Source: CAXMNX01 sp964194845 (GTDB lineage Bacteria > Pseudomonadota > Alphaproteobacteria > Rhodobacterales > Rhodobacteraceae). From it: a stretch of DNA of 64,000 nucleotides. The DNA lies in the NCBI GenBank assembly GCA_964194845.1, contig CAXMNX010000058.1:24966-88965 (forward strand). The letters run 5' to 3'. This document shows positions 17,299 to 25,152 of the stretch, piece after piece (the stretch's first letter is position 1; every line of letters starts with the position of its first letter). Under the pieces are notes generated by a model, which saw only the letters and a list, made by a program, of their open reading frames with translations, ran no database searches and was not told where the DNA came from. The translations under genes and the position numbers were made by a program.

Positions 17299-18009
17299 TC
17301 AGTAACGGCGCGGATCAAGGCCCGATTGAAACCAAGAAACAAAGCTTTCCGCAGTAAAAACCGGGCAACCAACGACTTCCCGGATATCGGCCGCATAGGG
17401 TGTCATGTTTGTGCATTCCAGCACCAGCGCTCCAATATCGGAGTTTGTTGTCAACAATGCCGCTGCCGCATCGACATTGTCGCGCCTAGCAGCATCAACG
17501 TCCATTTCAAGCGCATTGCCTAGTATCGCCGCGGAAAATTCCCGGCCGCCTTCGGTGGTGCCGATCGGTGTGTCTTTCGGAACCCCCGCCGCCGCCAGAT
17601 GTTCTTCGGTAAGCGTGCTGGCGGAAATTGTGAGGATGCCAGCGCGCTTGCCCGGCGGCAGCGTGGCGTTCACTAACCCGACCTGCATCAAAGATGACGT
17701 GGCAACAGGCACTTGCACGGCTGCGGCAAGTTCATCCTGAAAAAGCGACAGAAATCCGCAATTCGTCGTGATGCCATCGACGCCTTCGGCGACCAGTTCC
17801 CTTGCCGCGTCAATGAAGGCTGCCAGCAACCCATCCGCGCGTTGCCTGACGACGCGATCTGGCGATGCGCCTTTGACGATTTTGTAATGCACTGGAAATG
17901 GCCACGTTGTGGCGTTGCCCATGTCACCGGGAATGCGCGGAAACCTGGCGTCGAGCATCAGAATGCCCAGCGCTGCCCCGTATATTGCTTTGCCACCGGA
18001 AACCTTCAT
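17299..18009 (-). CDS. Asp/Glu/hydantoin racemase-family protein
   Basis: A 236-residue cofactor-independent racemase-fold protein. The two expected cysteines are visible in GITTNCGFLSLFQDEL (first half) and LVLECTNMTPYAADI (second half), the pair that abstracts and donates the alpha proton. The N-terminal ALGILMLDARFPRIPGDMGNATTWPFPV resembles AroM/aspartate-racemase-like relatives. It is divergent from a D-amino-acid-dehydrogenase-like gene and a TRAP system, so interconversion of amino-acid enantiomers taken up by that transporter is plausible. Confidence 0.82.
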   Translation of the reverse strand: MKVSGGKAIYGAALGILMLDARFPRIPGDMGNATTWPFPVHYKIVKGASPDRVVRQRADGLLAAFIDAARELVAEGVDGITTNCGFLSLFQDELAAAVQVPVATSSLMQVGLVNATLPPGKRAGILTISASTLTEEHLAAAGVPKDTPIGTTEGGREFSAAILGNALEMDVDAARRDNVDAAAALLTTNSDIGALVLECTNMTPYAADIREVVGCPVFTAESFVSWFQSGLDPRRY

Positions 18010-18202
18010 GCGCCCGCCCTTTTCGAGAAAAGATTCGGCGCATTATCAACGCCAGCGGGCCGTCTTTCCATGGGGTGCGTTCGATTTCCATTTCCACAAG
18101 CGTCTGTGTCAACGGCCGTCTGGCAGATACAGGCCCGAGAATCATCGACATTCCTGAACCGTTTGCGATGATCCGCTGACGGTTCAAAAAGCAGGGCGTT
18201 TG

Positions 18203-19459
18203 GTGAAAAAAACAGTTGCCATTGTTGGCGCGGGCATTGTCGGGGTTTCGACGGCAATCTGGCTGCAACGCGACGGCCACGAGGTCATTCTGATCGACAA
18301 GAAAGGCCCCGGCGAAGGCACAAGCTTCGGCAACGGCGGCGTGCTGGCGGCGGCAAGTGTGGTCCCGATCAACGTTCCGGGTCTTCTCGGCAAGGCCCCT
18401 TTTATGCTCTTTAGCCCAGACCAGCCGCTCTTTTTGAAATGGAGGTATCTTCCGAAGCTGCTTCCCTGGCTCTTGAAATACTTAGGCAACGCCAATGCCA
18501 AAGCCGTTCGCCACCGCGCATCAGCGATTTCCCACATCATCGGCAACAGTCTTTCCGATCATCAGGCGCTAGCCGCCGGAACCGGGGCGGAAAAGTGGAT
18601 CGTGCCATCTGATTATGTGTTTCTTTACAAAGATATGGCGCATTTCAAAAGCGACGCGTTCGGATGGGAGGTGCGGCGGGAAAACGGCTTAAAGTGGGAT
18701 GTTCTTGAAGGTGCGGCCCTTCGTGACTACGACCCGGCCTTCGGGCCGGAGATCAATGTGGGTATCCGCAACAAAAACCTTGGCCGCATCGCCGATCCGG
18801 GTCGGTATGTGAAAGCGCTTGCCGCGCACGCCGAAGCCAATGGCGCGAAGATCATGATCGGCAATGCGGAGGATATCACGCGCGAAGATGGCCGGGTGAC
18901 AGGCGTGCGTGTTGATGGCGAAACCGTCGGTTGCGATGCCGTAGTGCTTGCGGCGGGCGCCTGGTCGGGCCCGCTTGCCCGCTCGCTTGGCGTCAACGTG
19001 CCGCTTGAAAGCGAGCGTGGCTATCATCTGGAATTGTGGGAGCCGAATATCATGCCGCGCTCGCCGGTCATGGTCGCCTCGGGCAAATTTGTTGCCACCC
19101 CGATGGACGGACGATTACGTCTGGCCGGGATTGTCGAATTTGGCGGGCTGGATGCCCCTGCATCGCGCAAACCATTCGAGCTTTTGGAGCGCAATATCCG
19201 AAGTGCTATTCCCGGGATCGAATGGAAAGAAAAGACAGAGTGGATGGGCCACCGGCCATCTGTATCTGATTCGTTGCCATTGATCGGCGAGGTCCCGAAC
19301 GTTGAAGGCGCATACTTCGGATTTGGCCATGATCATATCGGGCTGACCGGAGGCCCGAAAACCGGGCGTATCCTGGCGCAGCTAATCTCGGGAAACCATC
19401 CAAACCTTGACCTCGGACCCTTTTCCCCCGCACGTTTCGCGGTATCGGGGAGAAAATAA
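18203..19459 (+). CDS. FAD-dependent oxidoreductase, D-amino acid dehydrogenase (DadA)-like
   Basis: A DAO-superfamily flavoenzyme of about 418 residues. It has the N-terminal dinucleotide-binding GxGxxG (VAIVGAGIVGVSTAIWLQRDGHEV), the KGPGEGTSFGNGGVL loop and AGAWSGPLARSLGVNVPLESERGYHLEL. It ends with a flavin-binding stretch, GAYFGFGHDHIGLTGGPKTGRILAQLI. It oxidises D-amino acids to 2-oxo acids with electrons passed to the respiratory chain in DadA; other amine substrates remain possible. GTG 18203 has AGGG six bases upstream; a TTG immediately before is an alternative. It is 32 bp upstream of the TRAP binding-protein gene, so probably in its operon. Confidence 0.84.
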   Translation: MKKTVAIVGAGIVGVSTAIWLQRDGHEVILIDKKGPGEGTSFGNGGVLAAASVVPINVPGLLGKAPFMLFSPDQPLFLKWRYLPKLLPWLLKYLGNANAKAVRHRASAISHIIGNSLSDHQALAAGTGAEKWIVPSDYVFLYKDMAHFKSDAFGWEVRRENGLKWDVLEGAALRDYDPAFGPEINVGIRNKNLGRIADPGRYVKALAAHAEANGAKIMIGNAEDITREDGRVTGVRVDGETVGCDAVVLAAGAWSGPLARSLGVNVPLESERGYHLELWEPNIMPRSPVMVASGKFVATPMDGRLRLAGIVEFGGLDAPASRKPFELLERNIRSAIPGIEWKEKTEWMGHRPSVSDSLPLIGEVPNVEGAYFGFGHDHIGLTGGPKTGRILAQLISGNHPNLDLGPFSPARFAVSGRK

Positions 19460-19491
19460 TCAACAATCAGAATTCGATAAGGGAGAAAAAG

Positions 19492-20469
19492 ATGACCAAT
19501 CTAACAAAAATTGTATCCGGGGCTGCGATTGCGGCCGCAATGGCCGCACCGGTCGCGGCTGAAACCTGGGACATGCCGATGGCCTATTCGGCGTCGAACT
19601 TCCACTCGGCGAATGGTGCCGAGTTTGCCACGTGTGTGACCACCGGTACTGGCGGCGATATCGAGATCGTAACCCATCCAGGCGGCTCGTTGTTCCCTGG
19701 CGCACAGATCAAACGCGCAATCCAGACTGGCCAGGTGCCAATCGGCGAGCGTCTTTTGTCCGGTCACCAGAACGAGAACGCGTTGTTCGCTTTCGATTCT
19801 GTGCCGTTCCTGGCCACTTCTTTCGATGACAGCGACAAACTGTGGGAAGCCGCCAAGGGTCCGTTGACCGAGCTTCTGGCCAGCCAGAACCTGACACTGC
19901 TTTACGCCGTGCCGTGGCCGGCGCAGGGGCTGTACTTCAAGGACGAAGTCACCTCGGTGGCCGAAATGGAAGGCATCAAGTTTCGCAGCTACAACAACGC
20001 CACATCTCGGTTGGCGGAACTGACAGGCATGCTGCCGGTTACCATCGAGGCGGCTGAAATAAGCCAGGCCTTCGCCACCGGCGTGGCGGACTCGATGGTG
20101 TCTTCGGGCTCCACTGGATATGACCGCAAGGTTTGGGAATCGCTGAACTATTTCTACGACGTCCAAGCTTGGCTGCCGCGCAACTATGTGATGGTGAACT
20201 CGGATGTCTGGGCGGCCACATCAGAAGCCAACCAGAACGTCATCCGCGGCTGTGCCAGTCTGGCAGAGTATTCCGGCACCTGGCGGTCGAAGGAATACAC
20301 CGGGTTCACGCTGCAAGGTTTGCGTGACGGCGGCATGTCCGTTGGCCCGGCAAGCGATCAGATGGTCGGTGAGCTGAAAGTGATCGGCGAGACCATGACC
20401 AACGAATGGCTGGAAGCGGCCGGAGCGGAAGGCCAGGCCATCGTCGATGCATTCAAGGCCATGCAGTAA
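19492..20469 (+). CDS. TRAP transporter solute-binding protein (DctP family)
   Basis: A 325-residue periplasmic binding protein with a signal peptide (AAIAAAMAAPVAA, cleavage before ETWDMPMAY). DctP hallmarks include IEIVTHPGGSLFPGAQIKRAIQTGQVPIGE, FKDEVTSVAEMEGIKFRSYN and VTIEAAEISQAFATGVADSMVSSGSTG. The last corresponds to the substrate-carboxylate-contacting strand with its nearby conserved arginine (KFRSYN). The start ATG follows AAGGGAGAAAAAG. Cotranscribed with a DadA-like dehydrogenase, it probably captures an amino acid or 2-oxo/hydroxy acid. Confidence 0.88.
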   Translation: MTNLTKIVSGAAIAAAMAAPVAAETWDMPMAYSASNFHSANGAEFATCVTTGTGGDIEIVTHPGGSLFPGAQIKRAIQTGQVPIGERLLSGHQNENALFAFDSVPFLATSFDDSDKLWEAAKGPLTELLASQNLTLLYAVPWPAQGLYFKDEVTSVAEMEGIKFRSYNNATSRLAELTGMLPVTIEAAEISQAFATGVADSMVSSGSTGYDRKVWESLNYFYDVQAWLPRNYVMVNSDVWAATSEANQNVIRGCASLAEYSGTWRSKEYTGFTLQGLRDGGMSVGPASDQMVGELKVIGETMTNEWLEAAGAEGQAIVDAFKAMQ

Positions 20470-20484
20470 CATCTGACAACGGAG

Positions 20485-20510
20485 CGGGCGACGGGGCAGC
20501 CCATCGCCCG
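20485..20510 (+). promoter_or_regulatory. stem-loop between TRAP P and Q genes
   Basis: CGGGCGA (20485-20491) and TCGCCCG (20504-20510) form a perfect seven-base-pair GC-rich stem with a 12-base loop, 15 bp after the binding-protein stop. There is no T-run after it. Such intercistronic hairpins can stabilise the upstream message so that the binding protein is made in excess over the permease; that role is inferred. Confidence 0.55.
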
Positions 20511-20541
20511 TTTCGGCACAAAATCCACGGGAGGGGTCAAC

Positions 20542-21075
20542 ATGAGTAACGCCGGGCGGCTTCGGGCCGCGCTTGACATGCTGTATCTGGCCTCGGGCGT
20601 TCTGGCAGCACTTTGCCTGATTGCCATTCTGCTTCTGATCGTGGTGCAGATGACGGCGCGCTGGACCGGCGAGGTGTTTCCGGGCGCGCCGGATTACGCC
20701 GGTTATGCCATGGCTTCTGCCTCGTTCCTGGCCTTTGCCAGCGCGTTGAACCGGGGCGCGCATATCCGGGTTTCGATCCTGATAAACGCAGTCGGCCCGC
20801 GCGCGCGATGGGCTCTGAACGTCTGGTGTTTCGGCATCGGAACGGCAATTGCCTGGTATTTCGTCTACTATGCGCAAAGGTTCGTCTACTTTTCGTGGAA
20901 GCTTAACGACATCAGCCAGGGCCAGGACCGCACCGCATTGTGGATCCCGCAATCGGTTATGCTGTTTGGGGCGGTTGTCCTGGCCATCGCGCTGACCGAT
21001 CATCTGATAAGCCTGTTTTTGACCGGCGATCACCGCATTAAGCGCGACGTGGTCGATATCCACGTGGAGGAGTAG
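20542..21075 (+). CDS. TRAP transporter small permease (DctQ family)
   Basis: A 177-residue membrane protein with four hydrophobic helices: AALCLIAILLLIVVQMTARWT, YAMASASFLAFASALNRGAHIRVSIL (the conserved DctQ centre), ALNVWCFGIGTAIAWYFVYYA and a C-terminal helix around ESVMLFGAVVLAIALTDHLI-like sequence. A good ribosome-binding site (GGGAGGGG) precedes the ATG. It partners the large permease that starts 4 bp after its TAG stop. Confidence 0.88.
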   Translation: MSNAGRLRAALDMLYLASGVLAALCLIAILLLIVVQMTARWTGEVFPGAPDYAGYAMASASFLAFASALNRGAHIRVSILINAVGPRARWALNVWCFGIGTAIAWYFVYYAQRFVYFSWKLNDISQGQDRTALWIPQSVMLFGAVVLAIALTDHLISLFLTGDHRIKRDVVDIHVEE

Positions 21076-21079
21076 ATCC

Positions 21080-22393
21080 ATGGGCGATTTATCCATCATC
21101 ATGCTATTCCTGTTCGTCCTGTTTCTGCTTCTGGGCACCGGGGTCTGGGTCGGGCTGGCCCTGATGGGCGTGGCCTGGGTTGGCATGGAGCTGTTCACGA
21201 CCCGACCGGTTGGCGACGTCATGCTGACAACCATCTGGACATCTTCGTCATCCTGGACATTGACGGCGCTGCCGCTGTTCATCTGGATGGGCGAGATATT
21301 ATTCCGAACGCGATTATCTGAAGACATGTTCAAGGGCCTTGCCCCGTGGCTTGCGCGGCTGCCCGGCGGGCTGGTGCATACCAATATCGTGGGCTGCACG
21401 GTGTTTGCGGCCGTGTCTGGTTCTTCGGCGGCGACACTGACAACTGTCGGCAAAATGTCGATCCCGGAACTGCGCAAGCGCGAATATCCCGAGACAATGA
21501 TTATCGGCACGCTGGCCGGTGCCGCAACGCTGGGCCTGATGATCCCGCCGTCGCTGACACTGATCGTCTATGGGGTGACAATCAACGAAAGCATTTCAAA
21601 GCTGTTCTTCGCCGGTATTCTGCCGGGGCTGTTTCTGGCGACGTTGTTCATGGCCTATGTCGCGATCTTCTCGCGCGTGTCGAACAAATGGCAGCCCAGG
21701 GCGGAACCGGCGATGAGTTTTGGCAAGAAGGTCGCCAATTCACGGTTCCTGATCCCCGTCTTCCTGCTGATAGGCTTAGTCATCGGGTCAATGTATCTGG
21801 GTTTTGCCACTGCAACCGAGGCAGCAGCTTTCGGGGTGATCGGCGGGCTGGTTTTGGCGGCAGGCCAGGGATCGCTGACGTGGACTACCTTCACGCAAAG
21901 CCTGATGGGGGCCACGCGAACAAGCGCGATGATCGCGCTGATCCTGGCCGGGGCCTCGTTTCTGTCGCTGTCGATGGGCTTTACCGGGCTACCGCGCGGG
22001 CTTGCGGATATGATCGCCGGGTTCGAACTGACCAAGTTTCAGCTGCTGATGGTCTTGCTGGTGTTCTACATCGTACTGGGCATGTTCCTCGACGGTATCA
22101 GTTCTGTGGTTCTGACCATGGCGGTTGTAGAACCGATGATCCGGCAGGCCGGGATCGATCTGATCTGGTTCGGCATCTTTATCGTTGTCGTCGTCGAGAT
22201 GGCGCAGATCACACCGCCGATCGGGTTCAATCTGTTCGTTCTTCAGGGCATGACCGACCACGAGATGGGGTTCATTGCCCGCGCGGCGTTTCCGATGTTC
22301 CTGATCATGGTGCTGATGGTCTTCGTGTTGATCGCTTTCCCCGAACTTGCGACCTGGCTGCCGGATAATATCCGAAAAGGGCCGGGGGGCTGA
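21080..22393 (+). CDS. TRAP transporter large permease (DctM family)
   Basis: A 437-residue polytopic protein of about twelve helices. Family motifs are LTALPLFIWMGEILFRTRLSEDMFKGLAPWL, GGLVHTNIVGCTVFAAVSGSSAATLTTVGKM, GTLAGAATLGLMIPPSLTLIVYGVTINESISKLFFAGILPG and a late EMAQITPPIGFNLFVLQGM. It forms the transport channel of the second TRAP system. The ATG follows GGAGGAG at the end of dctQ. It overlaps or abuts the downstream BASS-like gene depending on which start is used there. Confidence 0.9.
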   Translation: MGDLSIIMLFLFVLFLLLGTGVWVGLALMGVAWVGMELFTTRPVGDVMLTTIWTSSSSWTLTALPLFIWMGEILFRTRLSEDMFKGLAPWLARLPGGLVHTNIVGCTVFAAVSGSSAATLTTVGKMSIPELRKREYPETMIIGTLAGAATLGLMIPPSLTLIVYGVTINESISKLFFAGILPGLFLATLFMAYVAIFSRVSNKWQPRAEPAMSFGKKVANSRFLIPVFLLIGLVIGSMYLGFATATEAAAFGVIGGLVLAAGQGSLTWTTFTQSLMGATRTSAMIALILAGASFLSLSMGFTGLPRGLADMIAGFELTKFQLLMVLLVFYIVLGMFLDGISSVVLTMAVVEPMIRQAGIDLIWFGIFIVVVVEMAQITPPIGFNLFVLQGMTDHEMGFIARAAFPMFLIMVLMVFVLIAFPELATWLPDNIRKGPGG

Positions 22394-22418
22394 ACCCGCT
22401 GCCAAGCCGCGCATCGTC

Positions 22419-23339
22419 GTGATCCGCGCGCTGGGATTTGCCGCGCGTCACGGTCGCTGGTGCCTTGTCCTTGGCCTGATCGCCGGGCTGTCGCTGCCCC
22501 AATTGGCAACTATCCTGACGCCCTTTCTGCCCGAGATGATTGCGCTGCTGCTCTTTCTGGCAGCCCTCAGGATCGGTCCCCGCACCACCATAGGTAGTTT
22601 ACGCGACGTCCGGCGAACGCTGGGAACTGTTGTTATTTATCAACTCGTTGCCCCGCTCATCGCGTTAACGGCAGCCCTGGCGCTTGGGCTTGCAAGCACT
22701 GCGGCGGGGCTGGCACTGGTGCTGGTTCTGGCGGCCCCGTCGGTCACGGGTGCTGCCAACTTTACTATCCTGATGGGCGGCGCCCCGGCAGCGCCGATGA
22801 GGATCCTGCTGGTCGGGACAGCGATCTTCCCGCTGACCGTTATCCCCGTGCTTTGGCTATTGCCGGTCGTTCCGACGTTTGGCGGCGTCATCGAAAGTGC
22901 CCTGAGACTGCTCATGGTTATATTCAGCGCTGTTGGGATCGCCTTCGCGTTTCGCCATTGGGTCTGGCCGGAGATGGCGGATCGACATCGCGCAGCACTT
23001 GACGGGGCCTCGGCGATTTTGCTTGGCGTGGTGGTGATCGGCTTGATGTCGGCGGTTGGCCCGGCGATTTCGGACGAGCCCTGGCGTTTTGTCCAGTGGC
23101 TAAGTTTTGCGTTTCTCATAAATTTCGGGCTTCAGCTTCTTTCTGCATCCCTGATGCCGGTGGCGTCGCCCGAGGATCGCGCCGGAACAGCGCTGGTTGC
23201 CGGCAACAGAAACATCGCGCTTTTTCTGGTGGCACTACCGGCAGAAGTCATGGCGGACATCCTGCTGTTTATCGGCTGTTATCAGGTGCCGATGTATCTG
23301 ACGCCAATTCTTATGCGGCGGTTTCTGGTGCGCGATTAG
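22419..23339 (+). CDS. membrane permease resembling bile acid:sodium symporter (BASS/SBF) family
   Basis: A protein of about 306 residues with eight to ten hydrophobic helices. The order is an N-terminal GLSLPQLATILTPFLPEMIALLLFLAALRIGP, the internal ALVLVLAAPSVTGAANFTILMGG and a late TALVAGNRNIALFLVALP. The last resembles the GNRNxxL crossing of SBF-type transporters, but overall assignment is tentative. The start is uncertain: GTG 22419 is used here; a TTG at 22347 would overlap the TRAP large permease by 47 bp. It follows the TRAP genes directly and converges with the interrupted desaturase gene (4-bp overlap). Confidence 0.6.
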   Translation: MIRALGFAARHGRWCLVLGLIAGLSLPQLATILTPFLPEMIALLLFLAALRIGPRTTIGSLRDVRRTLGTVVIYQLVAPLIALTAALALGLASTAAGLALVLVLAAPSVTGAANFTILMGGAPAAPMRILLVGTAIFPLTVIPVLWLLPVVPTFGGVIESALRLLMVIFSAVGIAFAFRHWVWPEMADRHRAALDGASAILLGVVVIGLMSAVGPAISDEPWRFVQWLSFAFLINFGLQLLSASLMPVASPEDRAGTALVAGNRNIALFLVALPAEVMADILLFIGCYQVPMYLTPILMRRFLVRD

Positions 23340-24346
23340 GCGCGCGGTGCGTGCATCCGCTTCTTGCGCGCCCGTGTCTCGGCTGTCGCTGCATCGCTGC
23401 CGTCGTGGAAAGACCCGAATACCCGGTCCCATGGCATTTCGATCGTGCCGTAGTTGCACTCGAAATAGCGGTGATGAAGCTGGTGGAAAAAGACCCCGGT
23501 ACGCACGCGGGTTTTGTCTTTAACCAGTATGCCTTCAAACCCGGAATGCGAAAATGCCGGGTTCAGACCCTGAAGATAGGCGTGAAGAGGGAAATGGACG
23601 GGATGCGAGGGGACGATGAAATGAATAAGAAGTGATGAAAAATAAATCGCCGTCTCGATCGGGTGCATCGAGATGCCCGACTATGGCCCGATATTGATGT
23701 TTCGGTGGTGAAGCGAATGGGCCACCCGATATAAGGGCGGCCAGTGCAACAGCCTGTGAATCCAGTAGAAATGAAAACTCGACCAGATCCGGATCAATAC
23801 CAGCCAAACAGCGAACCAGATCGGATGCTCGGCAACGGAAAGTTGCGGCGCATATCCATTTGCAGCCCCCCAGAAATACAAGACCTCGTATGCCGTCCAG
23901 GCCGTGATACCGCTGGCAATGGTCCAGAACATGTTGTCCCAGACCTGATTTCGAAATGTATACGTGCCGTTTGACCGATTGAAGTCGCGCGCATCGAATT
24001 TTAGCGCCTTTCCCTGGGCGTCAAACCTGTAGAACCACAGGTGCAGCCCGCCCGCGACAAGGCAGATCAAAACGATGTTTCTGGCCCAGATCTGCGCGAC
24101 CCATCCCGGCGCCAGCGTCGCCATCGTGGTCCAGTCCGGCTGGAACCACCAATAGACGACCACCGCAAGGGCCAGGTTCACCGTCATCGAGCCCAGCGCC
24201 AGCCAATAAGCCGATATCCATTTCAGCCAGGCCAGCGGTCGGGGCGGCCATGCGAAAATCGGCGATAGCGGGATCGGCAGGCTGGGGTGAAAATTCCAGT
24301 CCCGGTTCGATGATCGATCGTCGCGTTGCTCAGGCGTGTCGCTCAT
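23336..24346 (-). pseudogene. sterol desaturase/fatty acid hydroxylase-family gene interrupted by an in-frame amber codon
   Basis: A single frame of 336 sense and stop codons beginning at ATG 24346 (GGAGGG upstream). It encodes a multi-helix membrane protein with the histidine motifs of the sterol desaturase superfamily: HFYWIHRLLH, HSLHHRN and FFHQLHHRYFECNYG. TAG at 23681-23683 (codon 222) falls inside NIGP-stop-SGISMHP, where the family has a Trp (GPWSG). A TGG-to-TAG change is the simple explanation. The second half of the diiron site lies after the stop, so a truncated product would be inactive. The rest of the frame is undamaged, so the event is recent or artefactual. Confidence 0.85.
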
Positions 24347-24513
24347 GCGAAGCCCTCCAGTTCTACCACCATTCGGCACGACAAATCGCCGCCGTCTGGT
24401 TCAAATCCGACATCTTTCCATCCTGCCCGCGTCACAGATCGTTGCTGTCGGGTGGACGCGCCCGGGATGCTGGCGCAGTCTGTTATGCAAGCAGCGCAGA
24501 TAAGGATATCGCC

Positions 24514-25086
24514 ATGCCCCAGCCCGATCACGTCTCAATCTTCGATCTGCCCGATATGGAAACGCTTGATGACGATACGCGGGCCTACTTTAACATCTGC
24601 ATCGAAAAACTTGGCCTCGTTCCAAACGTGTTGCAAACCTTCTCACGCGACCAGGAAAAATTCCGCACATTTTCGGCCTATTATAACCAACTGATGTTGG
24701 CTGACTCGGGCCTTTCCAAGCTTGAACGCGAAATGGTCGCGGTCGTGGTTTCCTGCGTAAACCGCTGCTTTTATTGCCTCGTCGCACACGGGCGGGCGGT
24801 GCGGCAATTGTCCGGCGACCCGGAACTGGGCGAGATGCTGTTGATGAACTACCGCGTCGCGAAGCTCGAGGCGCGCCAGCGCGCGATGCTGGATTTCGCC
24901 TGGAAACTGACAGCCGAGCCCTGGGCGGTAGATGAGCCGGATCGGCAAGCACTGCGAGATGCGGGCCTCAACGACGGCGAAATATTCGATCTGGCGGATG
25001 TGATCGGTTTCTTTAACATGTCAAACCGCTTCGCCATCGCCACCGACATGATGCCCAACCGTGAATATCACGCGATGGATCGGTAG
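24514..25086 (+). CDS. peroxidase-related enzyme of the AhpD/carboxymuconolactone decarboxylase-like family
   Basis: A 190-residue all-helical protein. It has the AhpD-type redox motif: EREMVAVVVSCVNRCFYCLVAHG includes the upstream Glu, CxxC (Cys-Phe-Tyr-Cys) and a following His that relay protons for peroxide reduction. It starts at ATG 24514 after AAGGA. The frame is open further upstream but without family sequence. Its neighbour to the left is the divergent desaturase gene. Function is probably alkylhydroperoxidase-like; the physiological electron donor is unknown. Confidence 0.85.
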   Translation: MPQPDHVSIFDLPDMETLDDDTRAYFNICIEKLGLVPNVLQTFSRDQEKFRTFSAYYNQLMLADSGLSKLEREMVAVVVSCVNRCFYCLVAHGRAVRQLSGDPELGEMLLMNYRVAKLEARQRAMLDFAWKLTAEPWAVDEPDRQALRDAGLNDGEIFDLADVIGFFNMSNRFAIATDMMPNREYHAMDR

Positions 25087-25152
25087 CTGCAGCTAATTCA
25101 TCTTTTCACAAATACGCAATCCCGCACCGGGCGCAGGCGGTCGCGAAATTCG

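Noticed and set aside
20221..21510. Open minus-strand frame of about 430 codons across the second TRAP genes
   Set aside because: Histidine-, glutamine- and arginine-rich mirror of transmembrane coding sequence; no independent support.
14470..23683. Recoding of UAG as Trp or another amino acid in this organism
   Set aside because: Normal genes in the window terminate with TAG, for example at 457-459 and 21073-21075, and only two in-frame amber codons are seen.
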